Source of the DNA: Chromobotia macracanthus
Taxonomy: Eukaryota > Chordata > Actinopteri > Cypriniformes > Botiidae
Length of the DNA: 64,000 nucleotides
NCBI GenBank assembly: GCA_036877525.1
Contig: JAZGTH010000001.1
Span: 13,230,001 to 13,294,000, forward strand
Direction of reading: 5' to 3'
The notes under the pieces are model-generated. The model saw only the letters and a program-made list of their open reading frames with translations. It ran no database searches and was not told the origin of the DNA. A program made the position numbers and the translations under genes. Positions 48,001 through 56,756 of this stretch are shown here, one piece after another; the stretch's first letter is position 1, and each line of letters begins with the position of its first letter.

Positions 48001-51000
48001 TTCTGAAAATTCATCATTTACTCACCCTAGTTACTCCAAATCTGTAAGACTTCCTTTCTTTTGTGGAACACAAAGGGTATCTTCCTTTGTGAACTTCTTG
48101 GGCAGAAGTTTACTGACTGACAGGTTTGGTCACCATTCACTTTCATTGTATGAAAAAGATGCAATAAAAGTGAATGGTGACCGATAAGTCTCTTTAAATG
48201 ACCTACAAGTATATATTTGGATTGGATGAGTTTGGTCTGATAAGTGTGCCAAACTTCTTGCTTTTCTGTATTTCAGAACTTCCTGCGTTGTCAGAACAAT
48301 AAGAACAACTATAACCTGGTGTGCGAGACTCTGCAGTTTCTGGACTGTATCTGCGGCAGCACAACAGGAGGTCTTGGGCTATTAGGCCTCTATATCAACC
48401 AGCATAATGTGGCTCTCATTAATCAAACTGTAGAGAGTCTCACTGAATACTGTCAAGGACCCTGCCATGATAACCAGGCCCGTAACACATAACCTACCAT
48501 AACATGACATTTAACATATCATCTTCCTCATTATAAATCAAAATAATTACGTATTACATATCTCTTTCTCTGTCTTTTGCATGCATAGCTTTTCCTGTAG
48601 TCATAAGCATTCCTATGTCCCATATTACATGATGTTTGACGATAACTGTGTTTGTGTGTCAATTGCAGAATTGCATCGCCACCCATGAGTCTAATGGCAT
48701 TGACATCATTATTGCTTTGATTTTAAATGACATTAATCCACTGGGCAGGAAAAGAATGGACCTGGTTCTGGAACTAAAGGTGCAGGGCTTTACTCTTAAT
48801 TATGTGTGAAGCCTGTTAGTGATGCTTAGGGCCTTATAGGCCAATGAGGCCTCATAAGCAAGTAAGAAATGTGTATAATGTTAATGAACTTTATTGTCCT
48901 CTTCCTTTAGAATAATGCATCTAAGCTTCTGCTGGCCATCATGGAGAGTCGTCACGACAGTGAGAATGCAGAAAGAATCCTGTACAACATGAGACCAAAA
49001 GAGCTGGTATGTTAAAGGGACAGTGCGTAGAAAACAATCAGTCATAATAATAATAATCTGTTAATAATAGTCATTCACTTTAATGTGTCATGGAAGTAAA
49101 GAAAGCCATCCAGGTTTGAAGCCATATGAGGTTGAGTAAATAATGACTGATTTGTCTTATTAACCGAGTGTATCCTAGTTCATTCATTGCTTGAGGCTGT
49201 TTTTTGACAGTTTTTCCTCTTCTTTAAGGTTACAGGGAAAAACAATAAACACAATCATTTATATTTCTTGGATCCAACATTTACATAACTACAAGCCTAA
49301 AAGTGAGTGTTAATGTATTAGGTGGAGGTGATGAAAATGGCCTACCAGCAGGGGGAGACAGAGTTTGAGGATGAGGAACAGGAGAATGGTGAAGACCATG
49401 CTGCCTCACCCCGCAATGTTGGACACAACATCTATATTCTTGCACATCAGGTACATTTACATTATCTTATCAGTCTAAATAAAGATTATCTATCATTCTA
49501 CAGAGAAACCTAAACCCTAACTTTAATTCATAGCAATTTTAGGATTTATCAAAAAACAGCATTATTAATAAAAGCATAATTTATAACCTTTTTTCTTTCA
49601 GCTGTCCCGTCACAATAAAGAGCTGCAAATACTACTGAAACCAGGTGGAGAGGATCAGGCCCTGGAGTATTACACTAAACACACTGCACAAATAGAGGTA
49701 ACACACACTTCTGTCACTCACATATTACATGGAATCATTCCAGTTCTGTTTGTTTTAATTTTCCTAGGAATAATTACGTAAATATACAGAAAAATCTAAA
49801 ATACTTATACTTATACAAATATAAAAGTTGTATACAAATATTTATAAAATATTTTGGGAAAATTAATAGCAAAATTAATGCTATTACTGATTTACAGGCC
49901 GTAATACACTTAACTACTGTAAGACACACAATTATGCCTCTTGAATCATGCCTGTTGTTTACTGTATTTAAAGCACCTCTGTTTCGTTGCCCTTTGTGAA
50001 TGTGTATATGTGTATACATACATACAGATAGTCCGTCAGGATCGCACTATGGAGCAGATAGTGTTTCCTGTACCAAACATCTGCTCGTTTCTGACCAATG
50101 AGTCAAAGCTGCGTGTGTATTACGGCACAGAAAGAGACGAGCAGGGCAGCAAGATCAATGATTTCTTCCTGCACGCAGATGATCTCTTCAATGAGATGAG
50201 GTGGCAGAAGAAACTGAGAGGTGCGTGTGTGTGTCTGCAAACATATTACTCATTTTAAAAAAACATCATTTATTAACATTCAAATTACAAACAAGTGACA
50301 GCAAGTTCGAATAATAAAACTAAACATTTTACATGAACTCTTTGGCCCAAAATCTACTGCTTTATATTTCATTAGAATGTATTTGTTCATGTGATGTAAT
50401 TGTATTAGTTACCAGTTCATTTTGAGCTTGTTAATTGTATTGGTTTTTGTGTTATCTTAAAATGTACTAAATGATTTACGTCAGAAAAAAGAATTACTGA
50501 CAAATATTTCACTGAGTTGATGTTTGATGTATTTTATAAGCAGATTGTTCCTCATACCGAGGTGTATTAATGTATCGCTCTCTTTGTGTTTCAGCTCAGC
50601 CAGTTCTGTACTGGTGTAGCCGGAACATGTCATTCTGGAGTAATGTGTCTTTTAATCTGGCTGTTCTCATTAATCTGTTGGTGGCTTTCTTCTATCCTCT
50701 GGATGGAGTCAGTGATGGTGAGTTCTGCTGTGTAGTGCTTTCACTATTCAGGCCACTTCATCACAGTATTCCTGACCTCTGCATCTATATGTATATAAAT
50801 ATAGTCTTTAATCATTTATATTAGGGCTGCAAGATATATAGAAAGTATGGAAAAACTGCAAAGTTTTAGGTCAATGCAGAGATACTGGCATGCAAATGTT
50901 ATTTGGAATATTCATTTCTTTATCCAGAAAGAATATGAAACGTGCATGTTGATTATATAAACTAATACGTTTTAAATATAATTTAATATAACTTAATATA

Positions 51001-54000
51001 TAAATGTATTTTTACAAACCTAAAGCAATTGTATATTTCATTTTCTTCAATATTGTGCAGCCCTAATCTATTTTTTTTCCAGCTGACACACTAAAGCAAA
51101 ATTTAAATAAATAAATAGCTTTTCATCTATTTTTTTTGGTGAAGCATCTAATATGACTTTTATAGTTATTGCACTTTATTGTACCTATCATGTGTGTGTT
51201 TCAGGTCCTCTGGATCCCTCTCTTTCTCTGTTGCTGTGGGTGTGTTTGTTGGGGTCACTGGGTTTCGTTCTGATGTCACCGAGGCCGAACGCAGTGAGAG
51301 TTCTGGTCATCTCCACTGTTCTTCAGCTCGGCTTCTCAGTGGGGCTGCAGCATATGCTCACACTCCTGGGAGCTTTTAATGTAAGACACACACACACATG
51401 CCTGTATACTGAGTATACAATGAAAATACATTGGACACACTGATACTTATTATACACACCCTGGCAGTGTTTATGGACTCTGTGTCCTTGTTCCGGGTCT
51501 CTGCAGGTGTGTAATAAGATAGTGTTCATGGTGAGCTTTGTGGGTAACCGGGGGACATTCACTCGTGGTTATCGGGTGATGGTGATGGACAGAGAGTTCC
51601 TGTTTCATCTGCTGTATCTTCTCATCTGCACTCTGGGCCTTTTTGGACACGTCTTTTTTTACAGTCTGCTGGTCTGTCTGAACACTTTGAACATTTGTTG
51701 AACTTTTAACATTGTTACACTAACATATGTCTAAAGAGAAGATTATTATTACTAACATGCCTGAACATTTTATTTAAATATGAATGTGAATGTTAAGGGG
51801 TATAAAACTGCATCACAAACAATAAGAAAAAACCCTAAAAGATAAGAATGAATACAATATTAACATTGTAGTGTAATATTTAGTGTATTAGTTAGTTACT
51901 TTTAGTGTATTGAGTAGTTAATTTCAAAAATGTCTCTTCAGATACAATTGTGTCCTCAGCATATAGTAAAAATAATAATGAAATGTACCAAAATAATCAA
52001 GTGAAACTAAATTCTCATAATGAAATTGAATCTTTGTCAGAGCAAAGATGCTTTGTACACACGTAGGGTAACTAATGTACTTTCTGTGTGTGTGTGTGTG
52101 TGTGTGTGTAGCTGTTTGACCTGGTGAACAGGGAAGAGACTCTGTTGAACGTAATCAAAAGTGTGACACGAAATGGTCGTTCTATCGTGCTGACAGCTGT
52201 CCTGGGTCTGATCCTGGTCTACCTCTTCTCTATAGTGGGATATATGTTCTTTAAAGATGACTTTATCCTGGAAGTGAACCGCATCCCCAACAGCACTCTG
52301 GGTAACACACGCAAACATACGTTCATAAATACACACACACCAAAGCAAAACACAAAGTAAAGTTTAAACCTCTCTGAATTGATTCTGTTGTGTTTGTATG
52401 TTCATGTGGTAGAGGAGGGGGTTAATCTGCCCTCTAGCTTTTTGTCTCAGGGCGTCTGCAGTGCACAGAATGCCTCCTGTCTGTCTGTGGATGCTGATGA
52501 GGGTACGAATTGAAATATTATGACTTCTTTTAGTTATAGTTACATTCACATTGTACATCAGTTGCACATTGGTTGTCTGAAAGTACTTGTTTGATATTAC
52601 AGTGATCAATTGAAACAATGCTCTAAACAATTACATTGTGTCTTTTGTGTGTGTGTGTTTAGATGATGTGGAGCGAGCATGTGACTCTCTCTGGATGTGT
52701 ATGATAACTGTGTTGAGTCATGGTCTCAGAAGTGGTGGTGGAGTTGGAGATGTCCTGCGCAAGCCGTCGAAAGAGGTACACACACACATTCATAATGTAA
52801 TGCTTGATTAATGGTGTTTACAGTTTGAATTGGGCTCACCCAATCACCCAGAACACCCTAGCAACCCCTTAGTAACCACCCAGCAGACCCTAGCATTGTG
52901 CCAGTTGCTTAAGCATGTGTTTAAGCATGTTTATAAATAACAACCTCAAACCAAGCTCATGTATGTGCGCAGGAGCGTCTGTTTGCCGCACGTGTTGTCT
53001 ACGATCTGCTGTTTTTCTTCCTGGTGATTATCATCGTCTTGAATCTGATCTTTGGTGTCATCATTGACACGTTTGCTGATCTCAGAAGTGAAAAGCAGAG
53101 GAAAGAGGAAATCCTAAAGACCACGTGTTTCATTTGTGGTGAGAAATGCACACCCTTATGGAAACATGCTAATAAATGATGAGCACATTTACATTTAGGC
53201 ATTTGGCAGACATTAGTGCATTCAAGGTCTTATACATTAGGTGAGTTTCTTTTGTTCCCAAACCTAGGGCTATGTGATTTATCATTATTGATTTTAAATG
53301 TCAGTTTTGGCTTCTAAAGATTACGAAAACAAAATAAACAAAAAATCAAGGTAAAACAATAATTGTTCCGCATTCCGTTTCGCAAAGACTCTGTTAATCC
53401 ACTGTTAAAAAGACAAGTTTTTTATTAATTTATTTTTATTCTTTTCTATTTATTGATTATATTAATTAAATAAATACATGTTGTTTCCAAAGTCACTAAT
53501 TGCTTTTAATAATCATGATCTTCATTTTGGTCAAAATAATCATGATTATGATTTTTGTCACAATCAAACAGCCCTAATCAAACCAATTACTAGTGCTGCT
53601 ACAGAAACAAATAAAACAGACTGCCAGGCTGTTTGTGATCAGATTGTATGTTTGTTATCAGAAGAGTATATTGTGGGTCACTCGTATGTGTTCCTTCAGG
53701 TCTGGAGAGAGATAAGTTTGATAACAAAACAGTGACGTTTGAGGAGCACATTAAGGAAGAGCACAACCTGTGGCACTACCTGTTCTTCATTGTTCTGGTG
53801 AGAGTCAAAGACTCCACTGAATACACGGGCCCTGAGAGCTACGTCGCTCAGATGATCAAGGTGAGAACTTCCATAACTTTTAACTTCAGACTTATATACA
53901 GATTCATGAAATGAAACCTGTGATTCTGAACTAATTACAAAAATTAAAGCAGCAGTTTGTAACTTTGGGTTAAAAATCACTTATTGAGCAAGTACATAAC

Positions 54001-54804
54001 AGATCAGTTTTCAAAACGGTCTCCTTAACTTACCCTGAATCCAAACAGTAAGTTTATAATAATGGCATAGTGTAGGGTAAGATTTCCTGGGAAATGTTAG
54101 TCTGGCTTTATTTGACTTAAACATACATAATGAAAGTTTCAATAGTAACCTGCAATTTTATGTTTCAAACAGAGATGGCGGTAGAGAGCCAAAGGTTATG
54201 GATTGCAGCTTTAACAACAGGTTTTACTAGGAAATCACTGTTATTTAGTATTTGTTTTAACTCTTGCCTGGCCATCACTCAGGAGCACAATCTAGACTGG
54301 TTTCCACGTATGAGGGCCATGTCACTGGTCAGCAGCGATGGAGAGGGGGAACAGAATGAGCTGCGTAGCCTGCAGGAGAAACTGGAGTCCACAATGAGGC
54401 TGGTCTCCAATCTGACCAATCAGCTCACAGAGCTGAAAGAGCAGGTGCTTGTTTATTCATGTGATAATTACAGTGATAGAACAGCAATACAATAGAGTAC
54501 TGGATTAGAAAAAGCATGCATATATAAAGACATACCCAAGCATGTAGCCCTCTGTGTAACTGTATTTTCTTACATTAATAACAAATTGCATGCTTAAAAT
54601 TAAAAGGGCACACTTTAAAGGAGCCAATCATATTTAGAATATTTAGGCATCTTTCAGACCACTTAGTCACTTCACTAGCAATGTTTTATTTTTCTCAAAA
54701 ACTGTGTTGTTTTCCAGATGACTGAACAGAGGAAACACAAGCAGCGGATTGGTCTGCTGGGAAATCCCGCCCACCTCAACATTAACCCACAGCAGCCAGC
54801 ATGA
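27126..54804 (+). CDS. itpr1: Inositol 1,4,5-trisphosphate receptor type 1, complete coding region (60 exons)
   Basis: Tetrameric ER calcium-release channel opened by IP3 and calcium. The start ATG at 27126 is in a strong context (gccatgg) and opens [20 protein letters not shown]. The stop is TGA 54802-54804 after NINPQQPA. Sixty coding exons join in phase for 8136 nt, 2711 residues, within the ITPR1 range. The C-terminal end [19 protein letters not shown] and the SI exon are type-1 features, excluding types 2 and 3. Domain order: suppressor and beta-trefoil, IP3-binding core, regulatory armadillo region with splice segments SI and SII, six membrane segments with GGGVGD filter, C-terminal zinc-binding and coiled-coil region. 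Exon positions are given in the sub-entries. Two introns use GC donors. The divergent sumf1 neighbour matches human 3p26. Confidence 0.97.
28974..29003. repeat. (GA)n microsatellite
   Basis: GA run of about 15 units in itpr1 intron 2. Confidence 0.9.
30337..30396 (+). repeat. (TC)n microsatellite forming the itpr1 exon 3 polypyrimidine tract
   Basis: About 18 TC units, a short interruption, then TC and C runs end in the acceptor cag-type AG at 30395-30396. The repeat is therefore part of the splice signal of a constitutive coding exon. Confidence 0.9.
31861..31892. repeat. (CA)n microsatellite after itpr1 exon 6
   Basis: CA run beginning about 13 bp past the exon 6 donor at 31848. CA repeats near donors can bind hnRNP L; no effect is inferred here. 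Confidence 0.9.
31904..32160. mobile_element. Tc1/mariner-like MITE in itpr1 intron 6
   Basis: Starts with tacagtgggctcc and contains aacattctcagatcatgctg, the reverse complement of the core seen at about 22360. Same family as 22189-22450, opposite core orientation. The end is approximate. Confidence 0.5.
32998..33042 (+). other. itpr1: itpr1 exon 10: SI alternative splice segment
   Basis: A 45-nt exon with phase 0 on both sides ([15 protein letters not shown]), so it can be skipped without a frameshift. It codes residues 318-332, the position and length of the mammalian SI segment inside the ligand-binding core. The preceding donor is weak (gttcga), which fits regulated inclusion. Confidence 0.9.
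33078..33763. mobile_element. CTAGGGC-terminal MITE carrying a nested CCCAGCTAACA MITE, itpr1 intron 10
   Basis: Termini ctagggccacacaatta and attgtggccctag are inverted repeats. Inside, at about 33165-33380, sits an incomplete copy of the CCCAGCTAACA family (cccagctaacgaaacattct). Nesting dates the inner insertion after the outer one. Confidence 0.65.
33965..35599 (+). other. itpr1: itpr1 exons 11-16: alpha-helical half of the IP3-binding core
   Basis: Exons 33965-34119, 34218-34317, 34416-34576, 34828-34969, 35067-35225, 35427-35599. Basic IP3-contact blocks [16 protein letters not shown] and [20 protein letters not shown] are conserved. The intron after 34969 has a GC donor (cag|gcatat) with a normal AG acceptor at 35066. 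Loop residues [13 protein letters not shown] diverge from mammals, as this loop often does. Confidence 0.94.
34580..34782. repeat. Degenerate (ATCC)n repeat in itpr1 intron 13
   Basis: Interspersed atcc, attc and tgtc units for about 200 bp, just after the exon 13 donor and 45 bp before the next acceptor. It fills almost the whole intron. Confidence 0.9.
36511..36706. mobile_element. TTAAAGC...GCTTTAA MITE, itpr1 intron 17
   Basis: Ends ttaaagctaaaacattctgt and aaggattgcagctttaa. Internal text gtacatacagatcaatgttc and gagatggcagtagagag is shared with the copy at 53944-54214. Related to 5060-5409. Confidence 0.7.
37337..37547. mobile_element. CCCAGCTAACA-family MITE, itpr1 intron 19
   Basis: Opens cccagctaacagggaatgtt only 9 bp after the exon 19 end and closes near gctggga. 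Internal aagcaata and aacatt blocks match the other copies. Confidence 0.7.
42007..42038. repeat. (TG)n microsatellite upstream of itpr1 exon 33
   Basis: TG run ending 7 bp before the exon 33 acceptor, taking the place of a normal pyrimidine tract together with attttcag. Confidence 0.9.
43841..44155. mobile_element. CCCAGCTAACA-family MITE, itpr1 intron 38
   Basis: Closes with ttccttgttaactgggg. The interior has paired aacgttttaaaaacatt and agaactttttaataacgttg motifs as in the other copies. The left end is diverged and approximate. A short imperfect tandem (cagtcagatgtgat) follows at 44170-44240. Confidence 0.65.
44459..45373 (+). other. itpr1: itpr1 exons 39-40: SII splice region
   Basis: Exons 44459-44494 ([12 protein letters not shown], 12 codons) and 45326-45373 ([16 protein letters not shown], 16 codons) code residues 1689-1716. 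Both are phase 0 and so individually skippable. They occupy the mammalian SII position before the conserved GEALRQ block. The 16-codon exon equals the length of SII-C, while the 12-codon exon is shorter than mammalian SII-A and dissimilar. The exon 39 donor (gttgtc) is weak. An additional undetected exon in the 830-bp intron is possible. Confidence 0.7.
45408..45860 (-). repeat. Dispersed repeat, inverted copy of the one at 1205-1640
   Basis: Contains gattggctctttctactag then taggcgggacttcc, the reverse complement of ggaagaagtcccgcctacta with gtaaaaagagccaatc at 1287-1325. Further matches run along both (acttgaatgggggaagacag against the reverse of tgtcccccattccagtag). Probable non-autonomous DNA element. 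Confidence 0.7.
46603..46970. mobile_element. MITE with GGGTAGGCAATTTT termini, itpr1 intron 42
   Basis: Inverted ends gtggggtaggcaattttc and aaaattgcctaccctatc flank about 370 bp. A related piece (cagaaacattttttgttatg, ttctgtggaaggcacag) lies at 42665-42800 in intron 35, and a solitary end (aattgcctaccctacc) at about 41441. Confidence 0.75.
47972..48197. mobile_element. TTAAAGGG-family MITE, itpr1 intron 44
   Basis: Opens ttaaagggacagttccccaa and closes taagtctctttaa, with the internal inverted pair ttggtcaccattcacttt and aaagtgaatggtgacc. Same family as 17278-17554. Confidence 0.75.
50822..51066. mobile_element. TTAGGGCTG-family MITE, itpr1 intron 51
   Basis: Inverted ends ttagggctgcaagatat and aatattgtgcagccctaa flank 245 bp of AT-rich, non-coding DNA. 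Same end type as 33078-33763 and 53264-53577; hAT-like. Confidence 0.8.
52085..52110. repeat. (TG)n microsatellite abutting the itpr1 exon 54 acceptor
   Basis: The TG run continues to the tag acceptor at 52109-52111, so the exon for the pore-region M5 segment has a pure TG tract in place of polypyrimidine. Confidence 0.9.
53264..53577. mobile_element. CTAGGGCT-family MITE, itpr1 intron 57
   Basis: Ends ctagggctatgtgattt and aatcaaacagccctaa are inverted repeats; the internal ttttggcttctaaagattac is typical of a common teleost hAT-type MITE. Confidence 0.75.
53944..54214. mobile_element. TTAAAGC...GCTTTAA MITE, itpr1 intron 58
   Basis: Ends ttaaagcagcagtttgtaac and gattgcagctttaa; ends 69 bp upstream of exon 59. 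Third copy of the family at 5060-5409 and 36511-36706. Confidence 0.75.
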
Positions 54805-55445
54805 GAGGCGGGCCCATAAGGACAGACTGACATAATTAAGCATAAAGCACATGTGTGCATTTATTCTGCAAGCTGGTAACATCGCAGCCTTAAAAATGGT
54901 GGGTTGTTGTCATAGGTGGAATGCAATGTAGCACACTGCATTTATAGGTTGATTCACCTGAAAAGTGTAAACACCAAAGCGTCCTGACTTAAGTAACATT
55001 GGCTCTACCAATGACTTCAGTTTGGGGCATGGCTATCTGTTTAGCCGACCAATGGCAGATGGGAGAGTAATCATTTAGTGACGCTAATGGCACAGAAATT
55101 ACACACTTCACCTTTAACTTTGTATCAGTGTGCACTGACACAAAGACATTTGCGCCTCATCGTTGCATGAGGTATGTTAATTTTTAGGCACTGACATTAC
55201 ACTTTAAAATTACTTTGCACTGTGTTTGAGTATTATAGGATGCCTTCACATCAGCATAATAATGTCAAAGGTTTGTCAAAAATGTCTGAAGTTTTCCTTT
55301 CTCCTTTCTATCGTAACAGACTGTTTGAGCTTTTTATATTGTGTGAAATTTATATATTTTTGAGTGTATATTTATTTTGACTTGAAGATGCTTCAAAAGT
55401 TTTTATTAATTAGGACTGGTATCCATACAGAAGGATAAATAAAAA
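54805..55445 (+). other. itpr1 3' UTR
   Basis: Non-coding after the itpr1 stop; AATAAA at 55438-55443 is a plausible poly(A) signal. The region to about 56756 between the two convergent genes has no other gene. Confidence 0.5.
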
Positions 55446-56446
55446 AAACTTGCACAAATTTTACTTAAACAGTCTGATATAATATAACAGAATATATGCA
55501 GATAAATGAAAAGGTTTATCAATTAACTCTAAGCATAAAAAGCTTTTAAACAGCGCTGTTGTAAAACATTGTGCTATAGATTTCCAATGTGGAAAAAAAC
55601 ACAAGAACTGCAAGCACTTGGTTATATCTAGAATGGTTTAATGAAGGTTATTTTTACATTGTGCGTCTAACTGAGAACCATAAGCGTCAAACATCGGCAC
55701 GGCCCTACCGATCACAGGGAAGACCTACAGAAATAATTGTACACTGATTACACTGATTCAGATTCACAGAGCTCTTTCCGCTCTGTTCTCAAAGTGCTAA
55801 ACAAGTAATAGAAAAACATTTTCAAAAAAAAAACAAAAAACAAACACATTAGTAGTAACAAAAATAAAGATGAAAACATTTCACTCATCTCCAAAAAACC
55901 CTATTGTAGACAAGAGTAAACAAGGAAAAGAAATCTCCGTAGGAAATTTTAATCAATATTTTAAAAATACAATGATTTAGGAAAGAACTCTTAAGTATGC
56001 TTAGTGTGCAAAAGGCCTATTTTAACAAGGCTCAAAAATTGTAAACATTTTATTTGGCTTTGCAGAAAACAAATTAAGGAAAAAAACATTTTAATATTCT
56101 TTGCATCATCCTGAACTGACATCTTATTTTTTTAATATGGTTGACAATGAAACAATTCCTTCATTCATCACATGCTTTTGATGAACTTTAATATCTAGGT
56201 GTTTCAAAAACACTGTACAAAGTGAAGTGATACTTCTGTAGTTATTTTGTTAACCAGTTGTGTATTGTATTTGCAAGACTGTTTCTACTGTTAACATTTA
56301 GTGTTGTAAAACAGCCAAACTTTAAACAACTACTTGTTTGTGAATGAGATGACTTAAAATATTGCCTTTATATATGAAACATTAAGAAATCAAAATATGA
56401 GTAAGACAGAGTGCTACAATTACTGATTCCCTTGCATGATTTCACC

Positions 56447-56479
<33 letters not shown>

Positions 56480-56756
56480 CTTCAAGAGATTGCATCTCAG
56501 ATCTGCTTTGTGCATCCTCAAATCACAATCACGGACCTACATGTATGAACACACACTCACACCCCAACACTTGGGTTAGTAATCATTAACTGGATTCCAG
56601 TTACCTATCTGGCAGTAAATACAATCTCATCTTCAAGACTCATAACTGATATTTTGTCCAATGTTCCTGAACACACAGAAACCAATTATAGGAGTGACTT
56701 AAAGGATGGAATAGCCTGATTGGAGTGTTGCTGATGTATGGATGTGATGTCACAGG
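55446..56756 (-). other. pfkfb4 3' UTR region
   Basis: AT-rich sequence downstream of the pfkfb4 stop. A minus-strand AATAAA is at 56049-56054, and an ATTAAA form near 55635. An A-only run of about 30 lies at 56448-56477 (T run on the coding strand). No gene is supported. Confidence 0.45.

Larger units (their letters stand above)
46139..50220 (+). other. itpr1: itpr1 exons 41-50: PKA site and second regulatory block
   Basis: Exons 46139-46265, 46343-46515, 47102-47276, 47672-47925, 48277-48477, 48669-48779, 48911-49006, 49322-49450, 49602-49697, 50028-50220. Exon 41 keeps the PKA motif GRRESLTSF. Blocks [20 protein letters not shown] and [20 protein letters not shown] are conserved. The intron after 48477 has a GC donor in a poor context (cag|gcccgt); the gt two bases further on would break the frame. 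Confidence 0.93.
50595..54804 (+). other. itpr1: itpr1 exons 51-60: membrane channel and C-terminal tail
   Basis: Exons 50595-50717, 51205-51380, 51507-51671, 52112-52301, 52413-52502, 52663-52775, 52973-53138, 53700-53860, 54283-54444, 54718-54804. Six hydrophobic segments are visible, from [20 protein letters not shown] to [20 protein letters not shown]. Exon 56 holds the selectivity filter GGGVGD. Exons 54-55 form the lumenal loop with sequons NST and NAS. The C-terminal Cys/His cluster (CFICG followed by EEHIKEEH) and coiled coil [20 protein letters not shown] are conserved. The poly(A) signal is near 55438-55443. Confidence 0.95.

Noticed and set aside
54130..54280. Extension of itpr1 exon 59 upstream
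   Set aside because: The open frame belongs to a MITE end; the atcactcag acceptor at 54282 restores the conserved [13 protein letters not shown] start.
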